Source: Leptidea sinapis
Lineage: Eukaryota > Arthropoda > Insecta > Lepidoptera > Pieridae
Direction: 5' to 3'
Assembly: GCF_905404315.1 (NCBI RefSeq)
Contig: NC_066309.1
Location: 7,502,001-7,566,000 of the forward strand
DNA: 64,000 bases
Shown: positions 1 to 11,009 of the stretch, piece after piece
How the letters are laid out: each line of letters starts with the position of its first letter
Numbering within the stretch: the first letter of the stretch is position 1
Position numbers and translations under genes: made by a program
The notes under the pieces: generated by a model
Database searches by the model: none
Seen by the model: only the letters and a program-made list of their open reading frames with translations
What the model was told of the DNA's origin: nothing

Positions 1-1
1 T

Positions 2-284
2 ATGCTGAGATGGTTTGGCCATGTCGAGAGAATGAATGAAGAACGATTGATGAAGAAAGTGTATAAGGCCACTGTGAATGAAAGTGTGGGAAGGGGTAGA
101 CCTAGGCGGACGTTTCGCGATCACATCAGGGATGTCTGGAAAAAAGGCCAGGTCAAGAGTACCTTAAACCGAAGAGCATGTATGAAAGGAATAATGAAAG
201 TGGATGAAGCGAAACACGTATGTAAGGATCGTGAGCAAGTGGAAAGAAGTGGTCTCCACCTACCCCTACGGGAAAGAGGCGTGA
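2..284 (+). pseudogene. LINE ORF2 C-terminal fragment (RTE-like)
   Basis: The reading frame is open at the left edge and encodes MLRWFGHVERMNEERLMKKV, then RGRPRRTF and NRRACMKGIMKVDEAKHVCKDREQ. This is the zinc-knuckle-poor C-terminal tail that follows the reverse transcriptase in RTE-like non-LTR elements of insects. One extra G after the DREQ codons shifts the frame; in the next frame the protein would continue WKEVVSTYPYGKEA and stop at 282-284. The copy is therefore broken as well as cut by the window edge. The family-level call is firm; the exact clade is inference. Confidence 0.75.
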
Positions 285-429
285 TTGTATGTAACTATCT
301 TTTCGTCATTTGTCACAGTTGATATGTTGATCATTAAAACGTTACGTCAATGTTGATTGACGGAAGTTTACCGTAAGATGTGTAGGGATGTTCACATCGA
401 TTTACGAATTAATCTTCCATCGAACTTTT

Positions 430-2190
430 ACTTTTCTTCGTAGCTTTGCTTGTGTCTATTCTATCGAAGATCTCATTTTTAAATCCATCTAGGTGATGGC
501 GTATTGATAATTTTAGCTTGTAATTTGTATGAATATCTCAAAAGATTATGAAATAAGGATCTTGAATTGCACATCAGGATCGCTTGATGGATTACATAAA
601 ATCTCACTTCTGTTAGTAATGTTAAAATTCGGATAATGAATGCAGCCATTATTAAACAACAAAGCTAGCTATGAGAGATCGAACTTGGTCAATGAGCTTT
701 AGTGTGGTTGAGGAGTCTTACTAATGATGAACATCCTGCAGCAGTGACAGCTGACAATAACATCGCTACTGCGCGGTCAGATTGACAGATTCAAACAAAT
801 TTTAGGTATTGTTGTGTCAAGTGCAAAAAACTTATAACTTTACAAAATACCAAAAAAGCGATCTCGTCGATTGGTGCTACGAAAAGGTACCTCGAATGCT
901 TCATTCGTTTAATTCATACATTAATAATCATTAATTTATTGAATTCATTCAATTAAAGTTTAATAATCTGCATTGGTGTTTGTTACCTTTTCGGCATGTC
1001 CTGAAACACATTAAAAACAATGAAGGCAAAAGACGATTTCTTCATTCTTGGACGGTCGGATTATTTTGAATGAAAGGAAAGTTGGTAATTTAGTAGTCGA
1101 GACATTTGACTACGACAGGTGTTGACGCGTTCCCAAAAATTAAACTTCACTTTACGAATCCTGAAAAAGCATTGACTGTTTCTAAATAGCAAGAGCAAGA
1201 GATCTCTCTCAGTGGTTTCCTCGAATGCGACTTGGCTTAGTCAGCTGTGAATAGTTTAAAAACTCCTACCGCCCTCCTCTACTACAGGTAATGAAAATCT
1301 AATTCTTCATTCAGTTTTTTGTTTTCCAAGGCTATTCACTGTTAGTGGAGTTTCCACGTAGCATGATATAGAAAATAAAATGATTTCAAAAGTAACGAAT
1401 AATAAAAGCAATTTCTTCATACAAGAAGAAGATTCTTGTTGTACAGAATCCTCACTGAATTGTTAGTCTAGTCACGAATAGAGCGAATAGGATTTTTTAC
1501 GTGTGTTTACTTACAATTGGTATCCCGATACATTTCTTATAAGGAGGTCGTTATCTCATCTAACTGAATTTCCCATAACAATATTTATGTATGATTTATT
1601 TGATGTGTGGTTTGAGAATCGATGAGACAGTGTATCGATATATTTTCGCAGAAGAAGTATTTGCCATGAATATAATTATTAAAAGCCATGGTAGCTGTGT
1701 TAAAAGGAAGATTTATTTTGATTTTTAATAATATCAAACTGTTTTGAATAAATTTTTGTTTAGTAATCGTACCTTAAATGAAACTAATTTATTTTTTTAT
1801 AATTTTTAATTAATATTTAATACAATTAATTAGTCGTAATTATATAGATATAATATTATAAGTCATTTATTATAATTTTTAATGTATATTTTGAGTGTTA
1901 GGAATAATACGTAATACAAGGATAAAACTGGAAGTTTTTAGAGCTGGTTGATAAGAAAAAACTTTAATTTACAATTTAAAATTTCTTATGAAAATAACCA
2001 TAATCGTAGCCAATATTGGTTTGGTATAACTAACTGTCGAAATAGAAACTATTATTTTTTGCTTCTTACACCATCAAACCGCAAGCGAATATTTTTTTAT
2101 AAAAACCGAAAATTAGAGATATGGATATTTTTTTCACAGGAATGGATACCATAACTAAGAGAAACTAATCCTATTTTGAGCAAAATTAGA
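430..2190. other. AT-rich stretch with no recognised element
   Basis: Nothing gene-like is visible. Short ORFs such as the one at 1948-2154 have low-complexity, AT-driven residues and no family resemblance. The segment 1780-1900 is almost pure A and T. Confidence 0.5.
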
Positions 2191-2194
2191 GCTA

Positions 2195-2298
2195 TTTCTT
2201 TCCTGAGCTTGATATCGTAAAGCTGTCGGCTACAGTTGAGTTGTAGAGTCATGAACTATTTGGCTAATACTGGGCACCGTGCACTGCCTTACGATTTA
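2195..2298 (+). repeat. Repeat F, copy 1
   Basis: This stretch contains TATCGTAAAGCTGTCGGCTA followed by a diverged tail, matching 32188-32295 and, inverted in part, 43420-43475. The ends are not defined and nothing coding is seen. Confidence 0.55.
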
Positions 2299-2360
2299 AT
2301 GAAACTTAATGTTAGTAATTGTATTAAGTTTAATTTTCAGGAACCGTAGAACTTTATTTA

Positions 2361-2690
2361 TTTTTATGGAATAGGAGGACAAACGAGCGTACGGGTCACC
2401 TGGTGTTAAGTGATCACCGCCGCCCACACTCTCCTGCAACACCAGAGAAATCACAAGAGCGTTGCCGGCCTTTAAGGAAGGTGTACGCGCTTTTCTTGAA
2501 GGTACCCATGTCGTATCGTCCCGGAAACACCGCACAAGGAAGCTCATTCCACAGCTTCGTGGTACGAGGAAGAAAGCTCCTTGAAAACCGCACTGTGGAG
2601 GACCGCCACACATCCAGATGGTGGGGATGATATCGTAACTTGTGGCGTGTCATGCGAAGGTGAAATTCGGCGGCAGGAATCAGGAACTTA
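2361..2690 (-). pseudogene. LINE-B 3' end, RT C terminus
   Basis: On the minus strand this reads IPAAEFHLRMTRHKLRYHPH, then SFLPRTTKLWNELP, FPGRYDMGTFKK and FLKGRQRS, followed by a stop and a short 3' UTR ending in a T/A-rich tail near 2361. This is the extreme C terminus of a jockey/CR1-type reverse transcriptase, after the palm and thumb. The copy is 5'-truncated, as most LINE insertions are. Paralogous copies in this window include 11010, 19933, 25768, 46905, 55465 and 56335. The widely shared minus-strand frame, not the plus-strand ORF, is the coding one. Confidence 0.8.
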
Positions 2691-2704
2691 CTGCATATCA
2701 TACC

Positions 2705-3150
2705 GTTTAACATTCTATTTATAAATTGAATAGCTGATACCCCGCGACGTAGGTCGCATACATATTTTTACATCTTGGGTAACATCATTGGATTAGTAGG
2801 GATCCCTAATTTTTTTGAAAATGTAATGTACCCTATAACACTCGGGGATAATGTAGCTTCCCAACAGTGAAATAATTATTCAAATTGGTTCAGTAGTTGC
2901 GGAGCCTATTCAATACAAACAAACAAACAATCTAATCTTTCCTCTTTATAATATTAGTATAGATTATCACAGTAGAAAAATCGTTACCACCTATGTTCGA
3001 TAAATTTACTTATAATAACATGCTTTACTGTAGAAAAATATGTAGTTTCCTGTTTGAGTATTGTACCAGTTCCATGAAAAAAATTCTAAGTACACACGAA
3101 TAACACCATTGCTGACTACGATATAGTGTTAGCTGATACTGAACTTATTG
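2705..3150. repeat. Degraded Helitron/LINE-type tail
   Basis: The segment 2750-2960 contains CAAACAAACAAACA and TATAATATTAGTATAGAT, which resemble the inverted start of common lepidopteran non-autonomous elements (compare TACTAATATTATAAATG at 58370). Boundaries cannot be set, and I see nothing else here. Confidence 0.4.
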
Positions 3151-3156
3151 AATTAA

Positions 3157-3410
3157 TTGGACGTAATTCCAGAAAAAAGTTCCAAACCACAATCATGTCG
3201 AAATTGAGTTAAGAACCCAAAACTGGTCACGTGAGTCATATTAACGGACTGACAAAAAATGGCAGCGCTACTGTTACTCTTTAAATGACATTATGACTTA
3301 GTAGCCCAACCCACATGTATGGAATACACGAATATTAATTAAAATTTAAACACGAATTCCTTAAAATGTGGTTTTTGTAGTTTGGAACGTTTTTCAGGGA
3401 CTACGTCCAA
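3157..3410. mobile_element. Candidate MITE with imperfect 31-bp terminal inverted repeats
   Basis: The left end TTGGACGTAATTCCAGAAAA and the reverse complement of the right end TTGGACGTAGTCCCTGAAAA match over about 31 bases with a few mismatches. The interior is non-coding. No clean target-site duplication is visible, so the superfamily is unknown. Confidence 0.55.
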
Positions 3411-4100
3411 TTTTTCAATGAATATTTAGATATAGTAGCATTATGAAATAAATAACATAATATATACTGCTTCCATTCATGACTTTGCTTAATATGAAGT
3501 ACATTTAGCTCGATGAGAAAAAATATCAAAATATATTGATCGTATACATAAATATATTCTACAAACATATATAAAAACATTAGCGACTTGGCTTTCTGAA
3601 AAAAAAAATATGACATTCTAATATTTTATATATTGGTCTTTTGAAGAATAAAATCTGGCTTTTATTTTTATTTTTCTAAACATAATTAATATCAGGGTTG
3701 ACAAAAACTGGACTGTTTAAACTGGAAATATATCAATTTAAAAAAAAATCATACAAAATCAACTTCTAACGTTACAAGCTAATAATTGAAGAGCATTAAC
3801 GAAAATAACACACAGGAGAACGATTGTGACAAAGTAGAGATGATCGTTTTATTACAGAATTCCTGTAACTTTAAGTTACAACTCGATTATACCGTAGGAA
3901 TTTAATCCTATTAAATATGGCATTTAAGATTTTATTACATTCACACTGTGACAAATTTCGAAAAAATATTCACATTCATCACTCTGCTTTCCGAAAATAA
4001 TTTTGCTGAATAGTCCCCGCACTATAATTTAGGGCCAAGGCGCCATCTTAGTTACGTAAGGTAAAATTACCATTCAAAAGTATTACACGTGTTATGATAT
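3411..4100. other. AT-rich stretch with no recognised element
   Basis: No repeat, RNA gene or coding signal could be supported here. Confidence 0.45.
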
Positions 4101-4111
4101 AAGACGAGTAT

Positions 4112-4630
4112 TGATAAAGGCATAAAAGGCATTTATTTTCTCAAAATTGATTCCTTTAGAATTCTTTTTGATGTCATTTCTTATACTACTAGATACTACT
4201 ACCGCTTCGGAAACAAATGGCGCTCTGAGAGAGAAGAAGCGGCGCAAGAAACTCTCCCAGCATTCTTTTTTTTGCGCTCTTTTCAATAAAAATATACAAT
4301 ATTGTACAGTCGCTATAAAATAATCACAATCTAGTCCCAGGCTGTCCGATCATTTAGATATTCAGCAGTGGAGTAATAGGATTTACGACAGAGCCATTTT
4401 TTTATAAAACATTTAAATTTATTTATAGATAATGCCTGAACAGTGGCTGGGACTTTATTGTAGAAGTGTATACATTTACCCTTAAAGCTATTATGTATCT
4501 TATGAAGCCTACTAGAATTAGTTACAAGCAATCCCTTATTTCTAGTGTTATAATAATGATAATGTATGATATGTTTGAGTATATTAAAAGTAGCATCATT
4601 ATTAGGTAATTTTAAGCAGTCAAGTTTTAT
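4112..4630 (-). pseudogene. LINE-L2 3' end, RT C terminus plus 3' UTR
   Basis: The minus-strand frame 4630-4331 encodes YYNTRNKGLLVTNSSRLHKI, CIHFYNKVPATVQ, then YYSTAEYLNDRTAWD and a stop. This is the C-terminal tail of a CR1/jockey-like RT. About 215 bases of 3' UTR follow, ending in the tandem GGCATTTATTTT/GGCATAAAAGGC motif. The 3' UTR recurs at 14205, 16700, 31828, 41430 and 46560. The element abuts repeat C at 4628, and its 5' end is truncated there. Confidence 0.75.
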
Positions 4631-4915
4631 ACCAGTGGGAGACTCCTATGCACAGGAAGCCGGCTATATATAATATTGTTTAAACATTACAGTGTTTCGG
4701 TCTGGAGGGCACCGTAACGAGTGAAATTACTCGGCAAATGAGACTTTACATCATATGTCTCAAGGTGACGAGTGCAGTTGTAGTTCCGCTCAGAATTTTT
4801 GGGTTTTTCAATAATCTAGAGCGGCGCTGCATTGTAATTGGCAGGGGCGTATCAATTACCATCAGGTGAAGATCCTGCTCGTCTCGGCTCTTATTTTGAT
4901 AAAATAAAATGTAAT
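4628..4915 (+). repeat. Repeat C, copy 1
   Basis: This copy starts ACCAGTGGGAGACTCC and ends CGTCTCGGCTCTTATTTT. Part of the early interior (GCCTATTTCTGCCGTG) is lost. Repeat C has no open reading frame shared between copies; it carries two stem-loops (AGTAATG/CATTACT and GTGCCGCTCAG/CTGAGCGGCAC) and an A-rich 3' end. I treat it as a non-autonomous interspersed repeat of unknown class. Confidence 0.75.
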
Positions 4916-4919
4916 TTTT

Positions 4920-5225
4920 GTAAGAAACGGTACTATGAAAGTAGACACCAGTCGAAATATTTCACACTTCCCCAAAAAGTCCTAAATGTTTATTTAAATT
5001 GTTTATTATGAAGTTAGCAAAGGCTTCATTAATACGAATAGTTATTATCTACAAATCATGGTTGAATTAAGTAGTTCTAAAGATAATATTGGTGCATGAG
5101 GTAAAGTTTGTAGCTTGCTGCAGTAACTCGATACGTGTATGAGCGTAGTTAAGTGTACTTCAGAACACATTATGTTACAATATACAGAATATTGAATCTA
5201 CTATCATCATCACACATGTGTTGCA
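4920..5225. other. No recognised element
   Basis: Nothing could be supported in this stretch. Confidence 0.4.
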
Positions 5226-5261
5226 AAATTCAGATGAATTTAAATTATTTTTGTATCCAAA

Positions 5262-5440
5262 ATTTATGAACGATGCGAGACTCGAACCCGCTACCACTCG
5301 GGTTCCGTGCGAGAGCACTGAGCCAACCGTTCGAGTGACGTATCGTTCGGAAATCTTGGTATGTCTTGTTCAACTTTAGGTTTAGGCTTCATCTACAGGA
5401 TCTACTTTACAGTTGATACTGCTCAATCCCAATAATTGCA
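5262..5440 (-). repeat. SINE-E head (tRNA-derived) and adjacent repeat M
   Basis: On the minus strand, 5350-5262 has a tRNA-like body with a B-box-type GGTTCGAATC-like block (read on the plus strand as GACTCGAACC) and an A-box-like TGGCTCAGTG. It lacks the arm pairing expected of a functional tRNA. Next to it at 5382-5440 lies repeat M (CTTCATCTACAGGATCTACT), which recurs at 40550-40600 next to another SINE-E copy but in the other relative orientation. Confidence 0.6.
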
Positions 5441-5639
5441 TATTATGAAATTGTCTTAAGATGTCGCTCTTTCAAATTTAAACAATTTGTTATTTTTAAA
5501 GTTATCTACCTCACTTCGGGGTTAAATAAACTAACTAAACTACATCTATATATATGAATAATAATAAAAAAAAGAATTTTTAAGAGACATTTATGTTGTA
5601 AAAGTAGCTATCTGGTTGTACGTGGAAAAAAAATCCTTA

Positions 5640-5830
5640 TCTACCGCACTGTGAATCACACATTCTTGCCGCCGAATGTGGAATTCGGCTCCTGTTGAAC
5701 TCAGCAGCTCCTCTTTGGACACTCTTCGTGATAAACGCCGTACGCAGTAATTAGTGATGGAGCCATTCACAGAGCACAGAATCCCCTTCAATCGGAGCAG
5801 ATCTACGTTGCACGGAGTCAAGTGGTACAG
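5640..5830 (-). pseudogene. Degenerate RT C-terminal fragment
   Basis: In two minus-strand frames this reads LDSVQRRSARIEGDSVLCEW and PHSAAKNV. These match the thumb and C-terminal tail of LINE-B-like reverse transcriptases (QRR-AARIVG, then CERLDHLALRRDVASL in better copies). Frameshifts and a stop break it. Confidence 0.55.
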
Positions 5831-5934
5831 ACCTGATACTGGGTCAGACCCGACCCTAAATAATAGCAGTACAGCAGATGTGGCCAGACCTGCACCACAT
5901 TTACTTGTCTGGACTGCTGGACTCTCAATTATAT

Positions 5935-6545
5935 ACTGTTATGGGGCAGTGCGGCCGATATTAATACCATCTTTGTGCTGCAGAAGAGGGCTATTCACGC
6001 GATTTATAACCTAGGTCCTAAGGAATCATTAAGAGAAAAATTTAAAGAAATAAACGTTTTGACTGTTGTTCTCAATATTATTTGATAATGTTTTGTATGT
6101 TCATAAGCACATTGAGGAATTTTCTAGATACTGTGACATTCATAATGTTAACACGAGGAACAAACATAAACTTGTTATGCCTACTACTCGGTTGGGTCGA
6201 GTTAGTAAGTCTTTTGTTGGGCGATGTATATGCTTCTACAATATGATCCCAGAAAATGTACAAAACAAAATATGTGTTTCGAAATTAAAAAGAATTGTTA
6301 AAAAACGTTTATGTGGGAAAAGTTACTATAGCATAAACGATTTTCTTAATGACAATACGGACTGGAAATAAAGCGAACACCCTCACGCTCTTTAATTATA
6401 AATGTTTATATAAAAAAAAGCCCGCTGAGTTTTTTGCGCCCATTCTTCTCAGGTCTGAGGCAGTCTCTTTTGAATGGATGGTAGCTTTTGATGTTCAATA
6501 AGTGATTTTGAATCCTATTTTGAATAAAAATATTTGAATTTAATT
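5935..6545 (+). pseudogene. LINE-A copy 1, RT C-terminal third plus 3' UTR
   Basis: Starting in one frame with LWGSAADINTIFVLQKRAIH (the RT thumb), it shifts frame near 6065 where one C is missing relative to the copy at 37260. It then runs as HIEEFSRYCDIHNVNTRNKH, PTTRLGRVSKSFVGRCICFY and FLNDNTDWK to a stop at 6369-6371. The 3' UTR carries CCCGCTGAGTTTTTTGCGCC and the terminal TTTTGAATAAAAATATTTGAATTT tail, whose ATTTGAATTT repeats probably prime reverse transcription. This is the longest coding remnant of LINE-A in the window. Clade: jockey/CR1 group by motif style. Confidence 0.8.
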
Positions 6546-6589
6546 TTAAAATTGAATATACTCCCCATTATGGAGCTTATAATTTTATC

Positions 6590-6745
6590 TTCGTCATGCT
6601 GCAGATCCTAAACCCATGAAAATTATTTGCCATACCTTGTGCGAATCTCTAGTTTTTTACTATATTGACACTAGAGGAGGTTCTGCAAGAACTTTTCTGA
6701 TAACACTAGAAAGAGCGCAAACTCCAGAAGCGAAATTGCAACAAC
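6590..6745 (+). pseudogene. RT fragment of the LINE at 38544-40297
   Basis: DPKPMKIICHTLCESLVFYY and RGGSARTFLITLERAQ match DPKLMKTIYHALCESLVSYC and GGAAKTQLITVERAQR in the minus-strand LINE at 39370. This is an internal piece only, cut on both sides. Confidence 0.7.
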
Positions 6746-6832
6746 AAAAGAGAAAGCAATAGAACTATTATATCTTTTTTACCCATGCAGGCTAGTTAAG
6801 TACGAGGCAGCGGCGAAAAACACAATATAATA

Positions 6833-6925
6833 TCAGGAAACCTAAGCGACACTGTATTGTAATAAGCAGGACGTACAACTTACCATCGGATTAACAGTTT
6901 GCCCGTCTTCTCATTAAAAATAAAC
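6833..6925 (+). repeat. Repeat C, copy 2 (3' part only)
   Basis: CCTAAGCGACACTGTATTGT through TTACCATCGGATTAACAG corresponds to the last third of repeat C. The copy is 5'-truncated. Confidence 0.65.
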
Positions 6926-6929
6926 TACG

Positions 6930-7800
6930 TTTATTATTCAATAAACTATAGTTTAAATACAACATAATTTTCGTGCTCCCTACGATATCTAAACCCATAT
7001 TAAGTGTTATTCATATCTTTATTAACTTTATATCTCTACAACAAAACATTTGCTATTTACTGCGCTTACAGCATTCCCGAGTTGCTATAAATTTCACATT
7101 TAACTAGACTACTGCAATACTACGAGCTAATATTTTATGCTTCCATAGAATTAAGTACATACTTTATTTGTAATTAAGTAATTTCTGCGTTCTATTCTCC
7201 AGCCATTTTATTTAAGTGTATATCGTATTCGTAGCAGTATTTATAGATGGTTTAATGCATTACCTATTGCGCCTTTAAAAGGCTGTAAGGGCTGCCGTGG
7301 CCGTGGTGTTGATTTCGAAGCCTTTATGCGCATGAAATGATCTCCATGCTGCAGCGGTGAAGTGGTTAGGAAGGTGTTACTGCTTTAAGACATTAGATGC
7401 TATCATTAGTCAAGTAATTTCAAAAACTTAAGACGCCTTTTAAATCGAAACAATAATCCTTGCATATAACTGCTTCACGCTGCATGCATGCTGGTATCTT
7501 ACCATTTAAATTTTACTGTAATGGGCTCCGCTGTTAGCATCCGCATCTGTACATATAGATAAAACTGAAGTTTCTGTCTGTATCTATACATTATAAATAA
7601 AATTAACTGAACCACATGTATTGAACAATATATATTTTAAATTTTTTGGTGTATTAATGGGAATTCGTTTTCTGAAATTAAAACTAGTCCGAATTGCACC
7701 TTGCGATCCAGTCGCTTCAGATAGAAGTGAGAACAACTAATTATTCTTTGACTTCTACATTACAAAGATAAGTCTCTTAAAAAGTGCTTAGAATAAAGTC
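6930..7800. other. Mostly unrecognised DNA
   Basis: A GC-richer patch at 7280-7320 (GGCTGCCGTGGCCGTGG) and a short phrase at 7560-7610 resembling common lepidopteran repeats are the only features. No coding frame could be supported. Confidence 0.4.
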
Positions 7801-7807
7801 TCGTAAA

Positions 7808-8155
7808 ATGTTTTCTGTGTGGATTGATATACACCTATCTACTATACTCAATAACTATTGTTTTGTTTAATTTACATTTACTTTTTTGACTTACTCGTGT
7901 AAGGCATTGACTCTTTGACGTTTGAATATGTTTGTTGCATCACTTTACATATTATATTGTAATTGACAATATGATTTGTAAAACGATGAAAATGTAAATC
8001 TTGATTTAAAAGAGTGCCAATGAGTTTCATGCTACTTCTTCTCATTAGCTCAATCCTTTACGAAGTAGCGGTAGATTCAATAAGGAAAAATATTTTTTTG
8101 ACATTCATAAGTGTCACTTGCGTGACCTACGTGAATAAAGGGATTTTGATTTGAT
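7808..8155 (+). repeat. Repeat G, copy 1 (LINE 3' end type)
   Basis: It shares CTACTTCTTCTCATTAGCTC, TTTACGAAGTAGCGGTA and CATTCATAAGTGTCA with 49275-49600 and, inverted, 31503-31712. It ends in GATTTTGATTTGATTT, the same kind of tail as the LINE at 38544. It is therefore likely the 3' UTR of a related LINE, but no coding part is present. Confidence 0.65.
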
Positions 8156-8159
8156 TTAT

Positions 8160-8640
8160 CTAATTTTTCAAATAAACTAAGTGAAAAACCGCATAAAATC
8201 CTAATACAAATAATAAATTGTATTTCAGAAGGTGCTCCGTCTAGTAAACAATTTATCAATTTGATAACATTACTTAGACGTAATATAGGACAACGAGTAT
8301 CTGGGGACTTTCTTACCTTTCACGTGGTTTTATCCAACACGTTTAGGAGAAACACAGAATGATTTATCACACAGATGTTGCTCAAAACTATTTTTCCCTA
8401 CTTTACTAGAACTATTATTAAAATGTTTGGTCAGTGAGATTGTATGGTTTATTAAATTATTTATTCAAAATAAAAAGCTCTTATTATAATTATTATTATA
8501 TTAATTATAAAAATTCATTTATGCATGGAAGAAGAGGACAAATAAGCTTATTTAATTATTTTTGTTTATTATTTTTATATTACGGTGTGAGTCAGTTACA
8601 ATATTAAAGGAAGTGATTAGTTTAAAACAGACAAAATGAA
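8160..8640. other. No recognised element
   Basis: AT-rich sequence with no support for any feature. Confidence 0.4.
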
Positions 8641-8676
8641 TTTGTACACAAAACAAAATTACATAAATTACAACTC

Positions 8677-8874
8677 TCACAAAATCGCAAACATTCTGCT
8701 AATATCGCCTAATATCCATTCACCAATATGTGACATTGAGAGCGAAGGAAGACCTAGGAGTAGTTGGCAGGGGTTGGTGCGAGTCACACTACGACGCCCT
8801 GGTCTCACCAACAATCTATGCCTTCTCCTCGAACAATAATTATCCGGTGCAAAGATTGATGATTTAACATGCAA
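8677..8874 (-). other. Small GC-richer ORF of unknown nature
   Basis: The 65-codon minus-strand frame contains APDNYCSRRRHRLLVRPGRR and GLPSLSMSHIGEW. An overlapping plus frame is also open. There is no family I recognise and no paralogue elsewhere in the window. It may be chance or a remnant. Confidence 0.2.
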
Positions 8875-8926
8875 GCTCAGCGCACCTGTATCGCCTCTGA
8901 GAACTTTGTACGTACATGTATATTTT

Positions 8927-8990
8927 TACCAGTGGGAGGCTCCTTTGCACAGGAAGCAGGCTAGATTATGGGAACCACAACGGCGTCTAT
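8927..8990 (+). repeat. Repeat C, copy 3 (5' part only)
   Basis: ACCAGTGGGAGGCTCCTTTG to TCTGCCGTGAAGCAG is the first quarter of repeat C. It stops at an A-run before a LINE-B fragment. Confidence 0.7.
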
Positions 8991-9039
8991 TTCTGCCGTG
9001 AAGCAGCAAAAAAATGTGAGCTGGTGCCACATTCACCTT

Positions 9040-9400
9040 ACTTCGAGGGAGTAGGGTACAACTACGCAAAACAACGCAAGATCTGATTCCTACCGCAGAA
9101 TTCCACTATTACACGCCACAAATAAGGATTCCATTCACACCATCTGGAGTTCAGATCAGCGGCGTTCCTCTACAGTGCAGTTTTCTACTAACATTCTTCT
9201 ATGTACAACCAAGCTATATAATAAGCTTACTTGTGGGGTATATCCAGGACACGATATGAGTTACTTCAAAAACAACAACTTACTCAAAGGCCGGCAATAC
9301 TCCTATGATTCCTCTGGTTTTGCAAAGGAAACGTGGGCAGTGATAATCACTTAATATCAGATGACCCGTACGCTCGTTTATCCTCCCCTTCCATAACCAA
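9040..9400 (+). pseudogene. LINE-B fragment in plus orientation
   Basis: This plus-strand copy carries AAAGGCCGGCAATACTCC and GTACGCTCGTTTATCCTCC, the reverse of the minus-strand LINE-B copies. The translated remnants are scattered over frames, so it is an old, diverged copy of the RT C terminus and 3' UTR. Confidence 0.65.
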
Positions 9401-9474
9401 AAATGAGAAGAATTTGAAAATAAGAATCGCATTATTATATTGTTGACAGTGACAGGTGGACAGGTTGAAGATGT

Positions 9475-9732
9475 CTATAAAAGGCGATGACTCCCTGGCG
9501 TCGGCACAAGCACGCAGCCGGTCCGAGGTTCGAGGCTCCTTAAGAGACGCCCCGCGACTGTTGTTGCGTAGTCTTTGCGGCCTCCACGGCCCACGCGTCC
9601 TATGTCACTGTAAAAGCCTTCAGGACTAACAGCAGAGGAGGTTTTTAGTCGGTAGAGGTTGTCTGCTTGCGCGACACTCGAGAATACGTAAATGTATTTT
9701 CCTCCTCTCGAAAAAAAAGCGTCGAAAAACAC
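9475..9732 (-). other. GC-rich island with an 85-codon frame, unidentified
   Basis: The minus strand reads SSVAQADNLYRLKTSSAVSP then GFYSDIGRVGRGGRKDYATT. Base composition is far above the surroundings, and the codon pattern is richer than chance ORFs nearby. I do not recognise the family. Options are a repeat 3' end, an exon or a GC island; no clean splice sites bound it. Confidence 0.3.
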
Positions 9733-9734
9733 TT

Positions 9735-10680
9735 TTCATCTTATTTTCTAGAATATTGCCATAGAAATCTGCCTTGAGTTTCTTCTTGGAATCTGAAATA
9801 ATAATTATTGATAATTTCTTGTGTATGAGACTTTAAATTTGAACAGACATGAGATTGATATTATGCTATTGTATGGTATAATAGATTGGATTACTTTGAA
9901 ACAATTAACTTACCATATTTATGATACTGTCTTTTCGCAAAGATATTCAATTGTTACTTAGTTATGGTAAATCTTATGAATAAAACATAGCCAAGCCGAA
10001 TAATATCCCTCATTTGAATAAATGACTAATACCGCATATTATTTATCCAGGGGTAAAGTAAATTATACGATATATTTAATCAAGTGAAAATATATAAATA
10101 TTATTAATATTTCTCACTGGTACAGTGGTGATATAAAACAAGTTGGAGAATTTTGTTTTACTTTATTGAGTATGGTACTTAAATCAACTTCAAATCAAGG
10201 TGGATAAGAAATCAAATCAAATCATTAATTAAAATACCATTGTTACAAGTAAAAAAATAAATAAATGTATAATTCTAATTACCATTTAAGATAGGTAGGG
10301 AAGTACCTGACTCACGATAATACAATATTATGTCATTATATTGTATTATGTAAAAATTTACGTATTTTAAAATAAGTATACCTATTTAAGTACCTAGTCA
10401 AATAACTGGCATCTTGAAGAACTCCTCTATGGGTAAAAAGTATGTTGGAAGTTCGAAGTTGTGTCTAAAACACCGTTGTGGAAGTTCATCTTTCTTGATC
10501 GTATTTAGTAGACTATCATAGACATATGGACCCATAATATAAACTGACCTCTCCGATTACCGTAGCTTATGGTCTGATGTGACCACTAAGAGTGTGAGCC
10601 ATTCCGCCAGAAGAGGTTTATATTACAAAACGTGTAACAGCGCTATTTGATAAATTAGCTCGCAATGGAGAGGCATGATT
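9735..10680. other. No recognised element
   Basis: Only short TCAAATCAAATCA phrases at 10195-10230 hint at a LINE tail. Confidence 0.4.
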
Positions 10681-10685
10681 TTTAG

Positions 10686-10741
10686 TATCGATCTATACAA
10701 GATCGTCCGAGACGCCAACAAGGGCGCGCACGGCTCGGAGG
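10686..10741 (+). CDS. Candidate 56-bp microexon
   Basis: An acceptor-like TTTTTAG ends at 10685, and a donor-like GAGG|GTAAAC begins at 10742. Between them the second frame reads IDLYKIVRDANKGAHGSE with mainly C or G in third codon positions, in a locally AT-rich background. I recognise no protein family from so short a piece. A GC-rich chance ORF or a repeat fragment remains possible, and no flanking exon is visible in the window. Confidence 0.35.
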
Positions 10742-11009
10742 GTAAACCTGATTGTTGGCGTGGCGATACGATATTATTGTTACCGCCATCTGTACGTATT
10801 ACGTAGTACTTTCTCTTATGGTAACTTCGAATTTCAAAAGTCCTGTTAATGTGGTAAAACAGAACTTACATAATTATTTTTATTTTTTGTATTTTTTTAT
10901 CATGCCATATTTATTTCCTGTACTTTTGTGCCTATTACTTGTACAAAATATTTTCGATGTTTCACATCTGCCAGGCGTCCCGTGACGGCTCACAATTTTT
11001 AATTTTTTT

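Noticed and set aside
2296..2630. ORFs on both strands overlapping LINE-B
   Set aside because: Only the minus frame ending at 2414 carries conserved RT residues shared by other copies; the others are shadows.
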